This document shows, piece after piece, positions 25,559 to 35,710 of a DNA stretch of 64,000 nt (within the stretch, counting starts at the first letter, position 1; each line of letters starts with the position of its first letter). The stretch lies in assembly GCA_022749755.1 (NCBI GenBank), contig CM040444.1:18025274-18089273 (forward strand). The letters run 5' to 3'. Source of the stretch: Azadirachta indica. Lineage: Eukaryota; Streptophyta; Magnoliopsida; Sapindales; Meliaceae. Position numbers and translations under genes: made by a program. A model generated the notes under the pieces. It saw only the letters and a program-made list of their open reading frames with translations, had not been told where the DNA came from and searched no databases.

Positions 25559-26484
25559 TCAAACCAGAAGAGAATCGGCGAAGGAATCTAACCGCTGGCT
25601 TTGGTCCTCGGACTTATTCAGAAGTTGCTCATATTCCTCAAAGATTTTATCTAACATGTTGTAATCTTCTTCTTCCGGAACAAAATCTACCATTGAAATA
25701 TCGCATGCATTAATCTTCAGACCGCAACTTTCTTCCGAAAATGGCGCCTCTTTATTATTAGTTTCTCCAAGATCAGACCAGCATGAAGAACCTGAAGCAA
25801 TATTTTCTTCCCCATTTCTACGGCTAAAAAAACTGCTCAAACTGCCGTTTCTTGTGATTGAATATGGAGAAACCCTGGTGGCTTTTGGGAGATAGACTTT
25901 TGTCTTCGTAGTTTCATCTTCATCATTGTTTGTTTCGTCTTGCTTCTTCTTGTTCTTCTTCATATGTTTGGACTGATTTCTCTCCTTCTTATTCTTCTCC
26001 TTGTGCTGAGATTTTGCTGGTTTGGGAGTTTTTTTTCTATCCTTTTTCTGAGATGGGAATTCCAGTAGTTTTTAATCTCATTGTCGGTTCGACCTGGTAA
26101 TCTTTTAGCAATGAGAGACCAACGATTACCAAGAAGAGAATGAAGCCGGAGAATTAAGTCTTCTTCATCAGAAGTTATGTTTCCTCGTTTGATATCAGGA
26201 CGCAAATAATTCATCCATCTTAGCCTGCAACTCTTTCCACACCTAAGCAACCCTTCAAGGCAATATTATTGTACAAATTAACCAATCAGAAAACACAATA
26301 AAATAATTAACTAAACAAACAAAATGCGAGCAGGAAATGAAAAATATTTACCAGCTTTTTTAGGCAAGTCTCTCCAATGTCCTTCTCCATTTGTTTGAAT
26401 GTAGTTAATAAGCAAATTATCTTCCTTGACACTCCATGGACCTCTATGCAAACCAATCTTAGAGCAACATGGAGTTCTTCCCAT
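25559..26484 (-). CDS. R2R3-MYB transcription factor with bHLH-interaction motif, one frame break
   Basis: DNA-binding transcription factor. Two exons on the minus strand: 26484-26352 and 26252-25559, about 275 residues. I start at MGRTPCC (26484) because this is the usual R2R3-MYB N-terminus; an in-frame ATG 18 bp upstream is less likely. R2 carries W17, W37 and W57; R3 ends at [14 protein letters not shown]. Residues 76-95 fit the bHLH-contact signature [DE]Lx2[RK]x3Lx6Lx3R, placing it among MYBs that work with bHLH/WD40 partners such as the TT2 or MYB4-type groups; the subgroup is not settled. The intron usual in R3 is absent. A run of eight T at 26029-26036 (A on the coding strand) breaks the frame after residue 119. 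The other frame then continues with a Lys-rich stretch, [14 protein letters not shown] and an acidic C-terminus to 25559, so one base is probably missing. Confidence 0.9.
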
Positions 26485-26929
26485 CTCTCTAAATGTCTGC
26501 ACTTTTCAGGCACAACTGCACTGAACAGGTAAGGGAAGAAAGCATGAATGAATGATTACAAAATCTGTTTCACCATTTAAAAACCCACAAGTATGCACAT
26601 ATTCTGAATATAAGGTAAACCAACATGAATCATTTATGAAGGGTAAAAATAACATCACATGCACAATAGTTTGAGGAGAAGTGGAGAGAATATATAGCTA
26701 GCTTAGCTAGCGCGAGAAAAGAAGAAAGATAAACGCAGAGAGACGCTGGGCTGTAAATAAATAGAGGATATGGTCCATGTTTCATGGTTTTGAATTATTT
26801 TTGCCAAAGGGGGTAAAAATCAAAGCTCAACTACCTTTCTTTATCTGCCTTTCTCTGAACTGAGTTGTTACTTTGCTTCATCTTCATCTTATTTTCTATT
26901 TTCTAAATGACATTGACGATATGTATATA
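26485..26929 (-). promoter_or_regulatory. Upstream region of the MYB gene
   Basis: 445 bp between the MYB start codon and the edge of a Mutator-like element. TATATA at 26691-26696, about 210 bp from the ATG, is a candidate TATA box. The transposon boundary therefore lies in the proximal promoter, and any more distal original promoter has been displaced by about 1.9 kb. Confidence 0.45.
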
Positions 26930-27660
26930 TATTTAACCCATACCTCCCCTGAGCTTTGTAATTTAACACTTAGGTGGAAGTATTGTAAAAAAGAACATTT
27001 ACCTCCCGTGTCTGACCATCCACATCCGTTAGTTAAACGTTATAACTAAGGGTAAATTGGCAACAACACCACCACTTTACTCTTTTGTTTGAACTCATTG
27101 TTTTAGTCGAAGTCACAAGCTTGCGGAGGAAAAATGGTAAACAAACACAAATTGCAGAGCAAAGTTTGCACGAAATGAAAACGTCGGTGAGTCACCCACC
27201 AAGTTGTCTGGCTACGTTGTCTTTGAATTCCCGAAACTGTCTGTATTCTTCCGCATTTAACATTCTCTCACTCTTGATTTCAATCAATTCAACGAAGAAT
27301 ATCCGCTTCAATTAATTAGTCTACGTACTGTTCTATCGCCCATCGATTGATTTTGAAGAATCCCATATCAATTTGATTAATACGCTGTCGTTTTTGGCTT
27401 TGATTGAATTGTGGTATGCTGGAGTTGGGTGTGTTCACCGCGTGAATATTAAAGTAAAGATAGGGGTTTCTTTTGATTTAGTTTGATTTGATTAATTTGT
27501 AGTCAACTGGTTTCCAGGATTCGGGTTTTATATGTTTTAATTCTTTTGGTGGGTTTGATTGAATCCAGGAAAGTTAGGTTACTAAATTTAGGGGTTTAGG
27601 TTGAATTGGATTTGATTGATTGGGTGGCTAAGTCTGAAATCAGGGTTGTGAATTTAGAAG

Positions 27661-27859
27661 ATGAATTTGAGTCGAAGAGCTGTGGAATCTTATCGGAGAT
27701 CGAGGATGATGGATGGTGTAATGTCAGATAAAGACAAGGCGATGCTTATGTACAAATTAGAAGAGATTTGTGAGCTTTTGAGATGTGAGTATTATTAAGG
27801 AGGACTCTTGTGTTATCCCGAAGCGGCTCAAGCACAAAAGTCCCATTGTTAAGTAGAAG
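27661..27859 (+). pseudogene. MTV1: Captured 5' fragment of an MTV1-like ENTH/VHS protein gene
   Basis: The frame begins MNLSRRAVESYRRSRMMDG and continues through YKLEEICELLR, the N-terminus of plant MODIFIED TRANSPORT TO THE VACUOLE 1 proteins (clathrin-associated trafficking at the trans-Golgi network). A small deletion near 27784 shifts the frame; from 27785 the next frame matches the family again (VSIIKE, then KRLKHKSPIVK). A TAG at 27854-27856 interrupts it, and a GT follows at 27860 where an exon end could lie. Nothing of the remaining protein is present. It is a broken gene fragment carried inside a transposon. The family assignment comes from recognising these short motifs. Confidence 0.75.
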
Positions 27860-28028
27860 GTAAAAGTTTTATATCTATATCTCGTGTTTTATTTTTCCAG
27901 TTGCTATGAATTCAATGAAATTGAAAGTGTATTCAAGTCATTTTATTGTGTACTCTTCGTTAAATTATTTACTAATGCATTAAGCTTTTATGGATTTAAT
28001 TTACAATTTAATGTCTGCTTGTTTTTTT

Positions 28029-28283
28029 TCTGCTATTGCGCTGCCTGAGCTGCTGTTTTTTGCTGCTATTGGTGCGAAATGATGATTATCATGCTGCTGC
28101 TGATTGCTAGCAATTGGAGCTGATTTTCTTGCTGTACTCTACTGCTGATACTACCATCTCAAGGCGCTGGTTGGTCTACTACCAATTTGTTATCCTCTGC
28201 TTTGCTGCATTGTAGCTGCTGGTTTTCTCTGCTACTGCCCTGCCTGGGCTGTTATTTTCTGTTGCTGTTGGTGTGGAATGATG
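28029..28283. repeat. Diverged 58-bp direct repeat in a TGC-rich stretch
   Basis: 28029-28086 and 28228-28283 are imperfect copies of a TCTGCTATTGCGCTGCC-type sequence ending in GGAATGATGAT, about 199 bp apart. Further repeats of TTTTGCTATTTTGCA with an AGAAACATCAACTTATTT-like block follow at about 28320-28450. This low-complexity DNA makes up the right half of the Pack-MULE-like element. The open frames here are by-products of the composition. Confidence 0.6.
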
Positions 28284-28962
28284 ATCTATTGCTTCTGCTT
28301 ACTTCTACTGGCTGTTTGCAGCGAAGAGAAGCCAACTTATTTACTTTTAGTTTTGCTATTTTGCAGGAAAGAGAATAACAGCTAATTTGCTGTTGTTTTT
28401 GCTATTTTGCAACAAAGAAACATCAACTTATTTGTTGCTAAGAGGTTTCTTGTTTCTTGTTATTCTGCAGGAAAAAAAAACAAAAAACCTGCAAATTGTT
28501 GTTTTGCTTGCTATTTTGTGCTGCATCTTTTACCTTTCTAGTCGTTTATTGTACTCCAAACAGTGTTCTTGTATTCATCTCCTACCTTACAATATATTAT
28601 TCTAATTAAAAAAATGAGGAAAGAAATTATAAGAACAATTTATAATTTATCGAATAATGTACAAGATGTTATGACTGAATAAAAATGTGTCTAGATTTTA
28701 AGAAATTAATTTTGTCTTATACATAAACTTAACAAATAAGGGTATTATAGTCATTTAATGTTTGACTAACATATTTGATGGTTAGTGGGGAGGTAAGTGT
28801 ATTTTTTTGCATACTTTTCATTTAGGTGTTAAAATCTTAAACTTTAAGGGAGGTATGTTTTAAAATTTCATATATATATATATATATATATATTTATAGT
28901 ACAGCAGAAAAGTATGTTAAACACTCTCGAATTTAAGATTTAACTTTTTACAAGCAGTTTAA

Positions 28963-30580
28963 TACTTAGAGTTCGTTTCATATAATTTTTTAAATATAAC
29001 TTTTTAAAGTAGAGTTTTTACCTGTAAAACTTTTATGAGTAGAGTTTTTAATAAAAATTTATTAATCGTTTAGTTGTCACAAATGACTTTTGAGAAATAT
29101 TTGAGTAATTACTTTAATGGGGTTTTAACACATACCTCCTCTCAGATTTGAGATTTTAACATTTAGATGAAAGGTTTAAAAAAAGGCACACTTACCTTCC
29201 CTGGATCATTAGTTTACCATTTAATTTTATTTATATGATTATAATACTCTTAATTACTTCAAAGTAAAGTATAAAAAATTTAATTTGTATGTAATAAAAA
29301 ATAATTTTAATTTATATTTATTTAAAAATTAGAAATTTAATTAATGACAATTTAATATGCGATTTTAATAATTAAATAGAAATTTAAAAAAAAAAACACA
29401 CTTATCTCTCTTGGACCATCAATTGACCACGTATTTTTACTTAAAATAATTATAATACCCTTAATTGCTTCAAAATAAAGTTTAAAAAACTCAATTTTAA
29501 TTTATTTGACGTTCAAAAAATTAAAATTTTGATTAATGACAATTATAATTTATATTGATTTAATATTTATTTAAATTAAAAATTTATTTAATGATATTTA
29601 AAATTAACAATTTAGTCATGTTGATATTTTTTCTAATTTTTCGACATTGCGTAGTTCTATCAAATTTTTTGTGTAAACTCAAAAGTGTATATTTGTTTTA
29701 CGAGTCATAAGATTGATATTGAAATGTAGATTTAATATGAATATGTATGACATAAATCTTATATTAAATTGTTTTTATAAGAAGAGTGAGATTGATAAAG
29801 TTATGAAATTGTTAGCGAAATAAAAAATATATAGTTTATTGCTGGAGAATTTGTAAAATAAGGGGAGGAAGAAAGGCAACAGTTTTATATATTAGAATTT
29901 GAAATTTAGATAAATATGATATATGAATAAAAATTAAATTCTTATTTTAAGTAAATATTAAATAAATGTAAACTAAAATTATTAAGTTAAATTATTATTA
30001 ATTAAATTCTTAATTTCAATAAATATTAAATACACGTAAACTAAAATTGTTAAATTAAATTGTTATTAATTAAATTTCTAATTTTTAAATAAATATAAAT
30101 TAAAATTATTTTTATAATATACAAATTGAATTTCTTATACTTTACTTTGAAGCAATTAAGGGTATTATAGTCATATAAATAAAATTGGATGGTCAACTAA
30201 TAGTTTAGGGGAGGTAAGTGTGTCCTTCTTTAAATATTTCATTTAAGTGTTAAAATCTGAAACCTTAGGGGAGGTATGTGTTAAAATCCCTTACTTTAAT
30301 AGATAGGTTTTTAATGTTTTATTTAAAAAAAAATCCTAGAATTTTTAAAATAAAGTAAGAGTATTTTAGATAATTTTACCTTTTAAAAAAATTGGGAAAG
30401 ATCTACTATCAAAAACTCAAATTTTGAGTTTTTTCCAATAGAAGGAAAACAACATTTTTAATTCCCAAGAGTTTTTTTTTTATTGTCAATTAAACGACAT
30501 TAAAAAATTTGAAAAGAATTTTTATCATTAAAAAAACCCTTTTAACCAATAAAAAAGTCAAACCAAACGGACACTGAGTA
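28963..30580. mobile_element. AT-rich MITE split by a Mutator-like element
   Basis: The outer pieces 28963-29118 and 30301-30580 together form a 436-bp element. Its ends are inverted: TACTTAGAGTTCGTTT on the left and, in reverse complement, TACTCAGTGTCCGTTT on the right. An uninterrupted copy in opposite orientation lies at 42896-43320 and shows what the site looked like before the insertion. There is no coding capacity. The superfamily is not certain; the ends could suit a TA/TWA-targeting or hAT-type MITE. Confidence 0.75.
29119..30290. mobile_element. Non-autonomous Mutator-like element with 10-bp target duplication
   Basis: The element starts GGGGTTTTAACACATACCTCC and ends, in reverse complement, GGGATTTTAACACATACCTCC; the terminal inverted repeats exceed 120 bp. 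It is flanked by TTACTTTAAT at 29109-29118 and again at 30291-30300, a duplication of the size Mutator-like elements make (usually 9, range about 8-11). It sits inside a MITE. A second, inner copy of the terminal-repeat motif near 29397-29465 suggests an older nested or rearranged origin. No transposase. Confidence 0.85.
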
Positions 30581-31926
30581 TATATCTCCATTCGGAATGC
30601 AATAGAAAAGGATTAGAATACTCATGTTAATTTTGAAGTAAATTTCGTTTAAATAGGATTTCCTACATTAGTTAAATATGCAATTAAGACTCCTCATTTA
30701 ATTTTAAAAGATTACGATGCAACGAAAGTGATCAATACTTTCTCATATGTAATTCTCCAATAATTTTCCAACTTAAATAATTTAATTTAATCGAGAATGT
30801 CAGATTAAGAAAAAATTGTGATGCACAATAATTAACCATTGCTTAATGGTGATTTTAGTTTAATCTTTGATAAGGATGTCACGGCTGAAATTCAACGAAA
30901 TGAAGCAGTAAGTTGATATTTTAAACTTATAATAAAAAATAAAAAAATTTAACCGAAAAGTTGACAATAACGTTAACAACCGCTGTAAAATGAATAAGTC
31001 AAAAGTCTTCGTTTTGACTAACAGATAATGGCTAGTGAGAAGAAATGTGGCAAATGCCACCCACATTATATTTTAAAATCAATCTATCAATCATTCATTC
31101 ATACATTAAATTCATCAATTATTTTAAGAGGACATGTTTCTCTGTTAATGACATGATTAAAGATATGTATGAGCTTGACTTGACCCACAAAAATTAATCG
31201 GTCTGATGATCATACAAACGGACCCAATAATTATGAATTTTGATTCTGCTTCTGCTTCTGCTTCTTCTGCTGGTTTTTTTGTGGTAAGTTTAATATAAAT
31301 TGTTCTTTTTTTATTAGCGTTTTAGGTTTTATGTCCCGCATTCTACCTTTTTTGTTTTAGGAAAACTGCATGGTTTGACATTAATGCTGCGTTTGGTTTG
31401 AAAAATTAATGCGGAATGAACATTAATTCTTGCCTGGAAAACAAACACAAATAAGTTGAAAGTGAAAACCGGCGGCGAAGAAAAAATCTAGAAACTTATG
31501 CGACAAAAAACTTTGTAACCGAGGTTATAAATGTCGGCCCACGTGTCCTTTCATATCATTCATTTGTTTCACCACCATGTTTTACACACAGAAGAGAGCA
31601 GAACAGAAATGAAAGAATCATATGATGAACAATTATACCATTATTATATTATATTCATTACACAAGCCACCTTTTGAAAACTGGCCACAACTGGAACTAC
31701 ATTTGTGTGAAAAAAAAAATATAATAATAAAATCATCTCCTCTCGTCGTTTTTTTTTTTTTTTTTTTTTTTTCTTTTATAATATGTAATCTGTACCGTGA
31801 AGTGCACATGCACAGAGGGGCCATATGAACGTAATAATAATAACCTTGGCTACATGTGCAAAAATTTGAATCAGTGTCTTCAAAATGCCCAACAGCCAGA
31901 GCAAATTCCTGAATGTATTAAAGATT
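30581..31926. other. Intergenic / WD40 gene 3' region
   Basis: AT-rich DNA with CTTCTG repeats near 31243-31270 and a T tract at about 31750-31772. The last few hundred bases are presumably the 3' UTR of the minus-strand WD40 gene. No gene is supported. Confidence 0.6.
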
Positions 31927-34900
31927 TCAAATGCGAATAGGTAAACCATAGTTGAGATAGGTTCTTATCCGCCCATCAAAGCTTGCAGTAACGATCACGA
32001 GACCCCACAAGTGAGGAGAACTTAGAATACTATGGCAAGCATTCTTCAGAAGTTTCAATTTCGATTTACAGAGTGGAGACACTGCCTTCGGACTTGCATC
32101 TGGAAGTTTCTCCTCCGGCCAAGTTGCAGCACCCCGAGTCATGTACTCTAACAAAAATCCGCGTGCGTGAGAAAAAAACAATCCGATGGAGAGTGAGGCA
32201 TAGTTTGGTCTGACTCCCCATCTAGATTGTTATGCTTATACCCATTTTTGAGATTATTTCTCTGCATATCGCTACCCAGCGTTGGGGATGGAAGTGTTCC
32301 TGGCATCGTTTCCATGCCAAACCAAGGTACAGCAATCGATGCATTGTTGGAAAGGAAACTCTCACAAGAGCAAATGCTCTTTCCTTGGGAAGAAGACTTG
32401 TCCTGATTTGTGTAGTTCCAGATGTAGATGTTCGAATCCTCACTGGCTGAGACCACATGTTTCCCATCTGCAGTGAAAGTTGCAAACATTTGGCTTCCTG
32501 CAACTCGATAGCCTGATGCTGGAAGAGGAAACAACTTAATAGTCAACACCAGAATAAATAAATGAAAATGAAAGCAAATACCGAAACGGAAACCCACCCT
32601 TGAATTTGCTAATGACGTCTGTCCCAGAAAGTACTCGGACTAGTGAATCAGCAGATGTGACAATTACTTTGCTAGGATCACTTGGAGAAAACTAAAAATC
32701 AAATAACCGTTACTGAGTATTTCTCCAGCAAAATTGACGAGAAGAAGCTGAAACAAATTAATCAGAATCTTCATATAATAAGAAAATTAAACTTTAACCA
32801 CCTGAAAGCCAGTTATCCTCTTGCCTGGTAACTTCTTTTTGCCCTGTAAGCATACTTGTGTGTGCTGATGCAATTGATTATCTGTCCCAACAAAGAAAAG
32901 ATCAGTTAATATTCAGGCAGGTTATTACTGCATAAAATCTTTATTGATATATATGTGTAGCTACTAGAATAAAATCCATATAATTTCTATAAAAACTATA
33001 ATATAGAGCATCAAGTGCCATCATTTTAATGATTTAGAGTAGTGCATTACACTACAACTCATATCAGAAAATCCATCTCATGTAAAATCAGTATCATTGA
33101 AAACAGTCGGTTTCTCCATTTTAGATACTGTGCTATGGAAAAGTGTACATCATAAGAGTCGGGTTTCTTATGTTCTGCACTTCATCAAGAGCACTGAACT
33201 TATTCATGAACACAATCTGAATAAAAATGTCAACCACAGAGATATGGATATACAGGGCAAAGAATATTTAACAAAGTTATCTTCTGTTTAAATTATTTTA
33301 CATCACTTGATGATCTAACAGATACAAATAAAATTACAACAGCATCAAACATTCCAGCATCGTGCTGAACAGGCTTTGCAGTATAAACAAAGATAAGTCA
33401 GCTTCAAGTCATATATATGCGTACCTATAATATCATAGAAACGGCAGTTGCCAATCATGGAACCCACAATTCCTCCCTGCAATAAACGAGCGAGGAGATT
33501 CTTTAACAAACACACTTTCAAGAAAAAAAAAATTATTCATTGTCCAGAAACTAGAAGAAAATTCATCCAACCTTTCCATCGGGGCGATAACATACAGCAG
33601 AGACTATCTCTCTTATATCAGTGTAATCAACAACCCGACAACGACGTACTTCCCAGATGCGAACTTTCCCATCAATTGACCCACTAATGAAATAATTATC
33701 ATCCACAGGATTAAAAGCAATGCAGGTCACTGCATTAAGAACAACAATATTAACACATCAACCTGAGAAATTGAGAGCAAGAAATGAAATCACAACCACA
33801 CGTCAATAAACATTAACCCATTGGTCATTAGTTTAGAAAGAACTGCACTCAAGTAAGACACTCACCATAATTATTATGAGAAAAAACTCTCAGGCATCTG
33901 TCACATCCCACTTGCCATAGACGAACTGTCTTATCAACAGAGGATGACAGCAGAAACTGCAGTGTGTACAAAGAAGATACGAGCGACATTAGTTTTACAT
34001 TGTTGAGGAAACTAACAAGGTTGATGATTCAATTACGTCAAACTTCTAGAAAATGACCAGAGGTTTTATTATGAAATGATCAAGCCCAGTAACGATGTTT
34101 GTGAGTCGAAATAATACCCACCCCATTCTTAGACCATGAGAGATCCAGAACCTCACTGCTGTGTCCCTGGAACTCATGCAAAGGCTGCTCCAATAAGCGG
34201 AAGACCTTTGGTGGCAAAATGACACAAGTCGTGTCTGATGATTTTCTAAAATTCTTTGTCTTATCTACTTTTTCTTTATCAACGTTAAAAGGTGTCAGTT
34301 GTGAAAGATGATTTATTGTGAAGTACAGACATGAAGGATCAACATCTTGAATATCAAATCTATCCAATTTCTCATCTTCAATGACTTTCCACACCCGCAC
34401 AGTACCATCTTCACCGCCACTAGCCAAGTATTGCCCATCAAGACTAAACTTCATTGTTAAAATTGACCCCTCATGTGCCAGAAATTCCTGTCCAGTATAA
34501 AGTGATGATAGTTCCTTCGATCGTTTTTTCAGTGAATGTACGCGAACTCTTCGCATCCTTGCCCCCAGTGTTAATTCATGATCACCAGTCTTCGAACTAG
34601 CAGAACCCTGCCTGTCAAATCTGTCAATAATATGTGCAACAGCACCTAATTTCCTTAACCAACCCCTCTTCACTTTCCTTTTCCCGTCAACCAAATCCCT
34701 TGGCCCATCATCTCCTCTACTCAGAAGTCGCTGAACCCATGGAGATGATGACCCAGAAGTTACCACAAAGTCATCAAAACTAACTGATTGACTTGAACCA
34801 GATTCCTGGAGTCTGTTCTGTATCACATCTTGACCATTGTTGCCCACTTCCAACTCCCCTCCCTTGTCTGAATTCTTGATTCCATGTGAAAAATTATCCT

Positions 34901-35321
34901 CCGAAGCAATATTTTCCGACAAATCCTTCGCTTCACATATCTTAGAAGAAAAGGAAGATTGACTGAAATAAATCTCATCTCTCAAACCGGAAGTCCTTAA
35001 CACTGCCCCACTATTTTCTGTAACTCTATCAATATCCAGCTGAATTTTATCACATGATACATCATCTGAATCCTCGGAATCCATCAAATTCCGATCTAAA
35101 CTCAAACCCATCAGTTTCAAAAACTTCTGCCGTCGCTCATAAACACTTTCAGGATATTTAGTCCAAATTTCATACTTCGAATAAGCTGAAACACTATTGA
35201 CCAATTCAACACTAGAACTACAGCCCTCAGAAGAACCCGAATCACGATCAGACACAGAAGAAATCTCTTCGCGGGTATCGAAGAATTGATCTTCTTCCTC
35301 TTTCATATAACCACCCGCCAT
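31927..35321 (-). CDS. WD40-repeat protein (WDR44/YMR102C-like plant family), 7 coding exons, one frame break
   Basis: Scaffold protein of unknown partner. Minus-strand exons: 35321-34122, 33956-33866, 33729-33572, 33476-33425, 32881-32802, 32691-32598 and 32518-31927, about 755 residues. The N-terminal 280 residues are Ser/Asp/Glu-rich and contain the family block [20 protein letters not shown] (51-70). WD40 repeats start near 281 ([20 protein letters not shown]) and continue with [48 protein letters not shown] and [15 protein letters not shown]. Exon 7 is 592 bp, one short of phase. A run of seven A at 32172-32178 (T on the coding strand) lacks a base, so the last 80 or so residues, including the final [14 protein letters not shown] repeat, are out of frame. 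Probable sequence error. Confidence 0.9.
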
Positions 35322-35328
35322 TCTTCTT

Positions 35329-35709
35329 CTGAATCAAGTCTCAACCCATGAAATTCGGAATCCAGACAACCAGGAAAAAGAAAAAACCTTTCTATCAAAC
35401 TTGGCCAAGTTACAAACTTTTCAATTAAACGTAACAAAACCAAGACATAAATTCAATCAACAAACACGAATCCGCAAACTTGAAGATGAAAACATCAATT
35501 ACAGATCTTTTTAACAAATTATTCAGTCCACAGAGATGACCAAAACATTCACAGAAACGAAGTTTCCGACCGCCCAAAAGGGAAATTAACAATCGAAGTA
35601 CAGCATTTTGCTAAAATCGCAACAAAAGAAACGCAAGTAAACGAATCAATAAATCAACAAATCATAACCAAAAACTTCCGAGACAAAACAAAGGAAGAGA
35701 TTTACTCAC
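35329..35709 (-). other. Probable 5'-UTR intron of the WD40 gene
   Basis: On the minus strand a donor CAG|GTGAGT lies at 35710/35709 and an acceptor TTCAG lies 7 bases before the ATG (exon resumes at 35328). An intron directly before the start codon is common in plants and often raises expression. Inferred from splice signals only. Confidence 0.6.
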
Positions 35710-35710
35710 C

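Larger units (their letters stand above)
26930..28870. mobile_element. Pack-MULE-like element with captured MTV1 fragment
   Basis: Both edges carry diverged inverted copies of one terminal repeat. The left end (about 26930-27060) reads ACCCATACCTCCCC, then a TTAACACTTAGGTGGAA block and TTTACCTCCC. The right end (about 28735-28870) gives, in reverse complement, ACATACCTCCCTT, TTAACACCTAAATGAAA and CTTACCTCCCC. The same terminal repeat flanks other elements in this window, one with a 10-bp target duplication, which points to the Mutator-like superfamily. The interior contains a degenerate MTV1-like first exon with its apparent upstream region, plus a TGC-rich stretch. Both flanks are TA repeats, so the target duplication cannot be fixed. 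No transposase is present. Confidence 0.75.

Noticed and set aside
27661..27859. Functional short ENTH protein gene
   Set aside because: Frameshift, internal stop, and no downstream exons within the transposon boundaries.
28187..28605. Leu-rich membrane-like small proteins
   Set aside because: Produced by TGC/TTG-rich low-complexity repeats inside a transposon.
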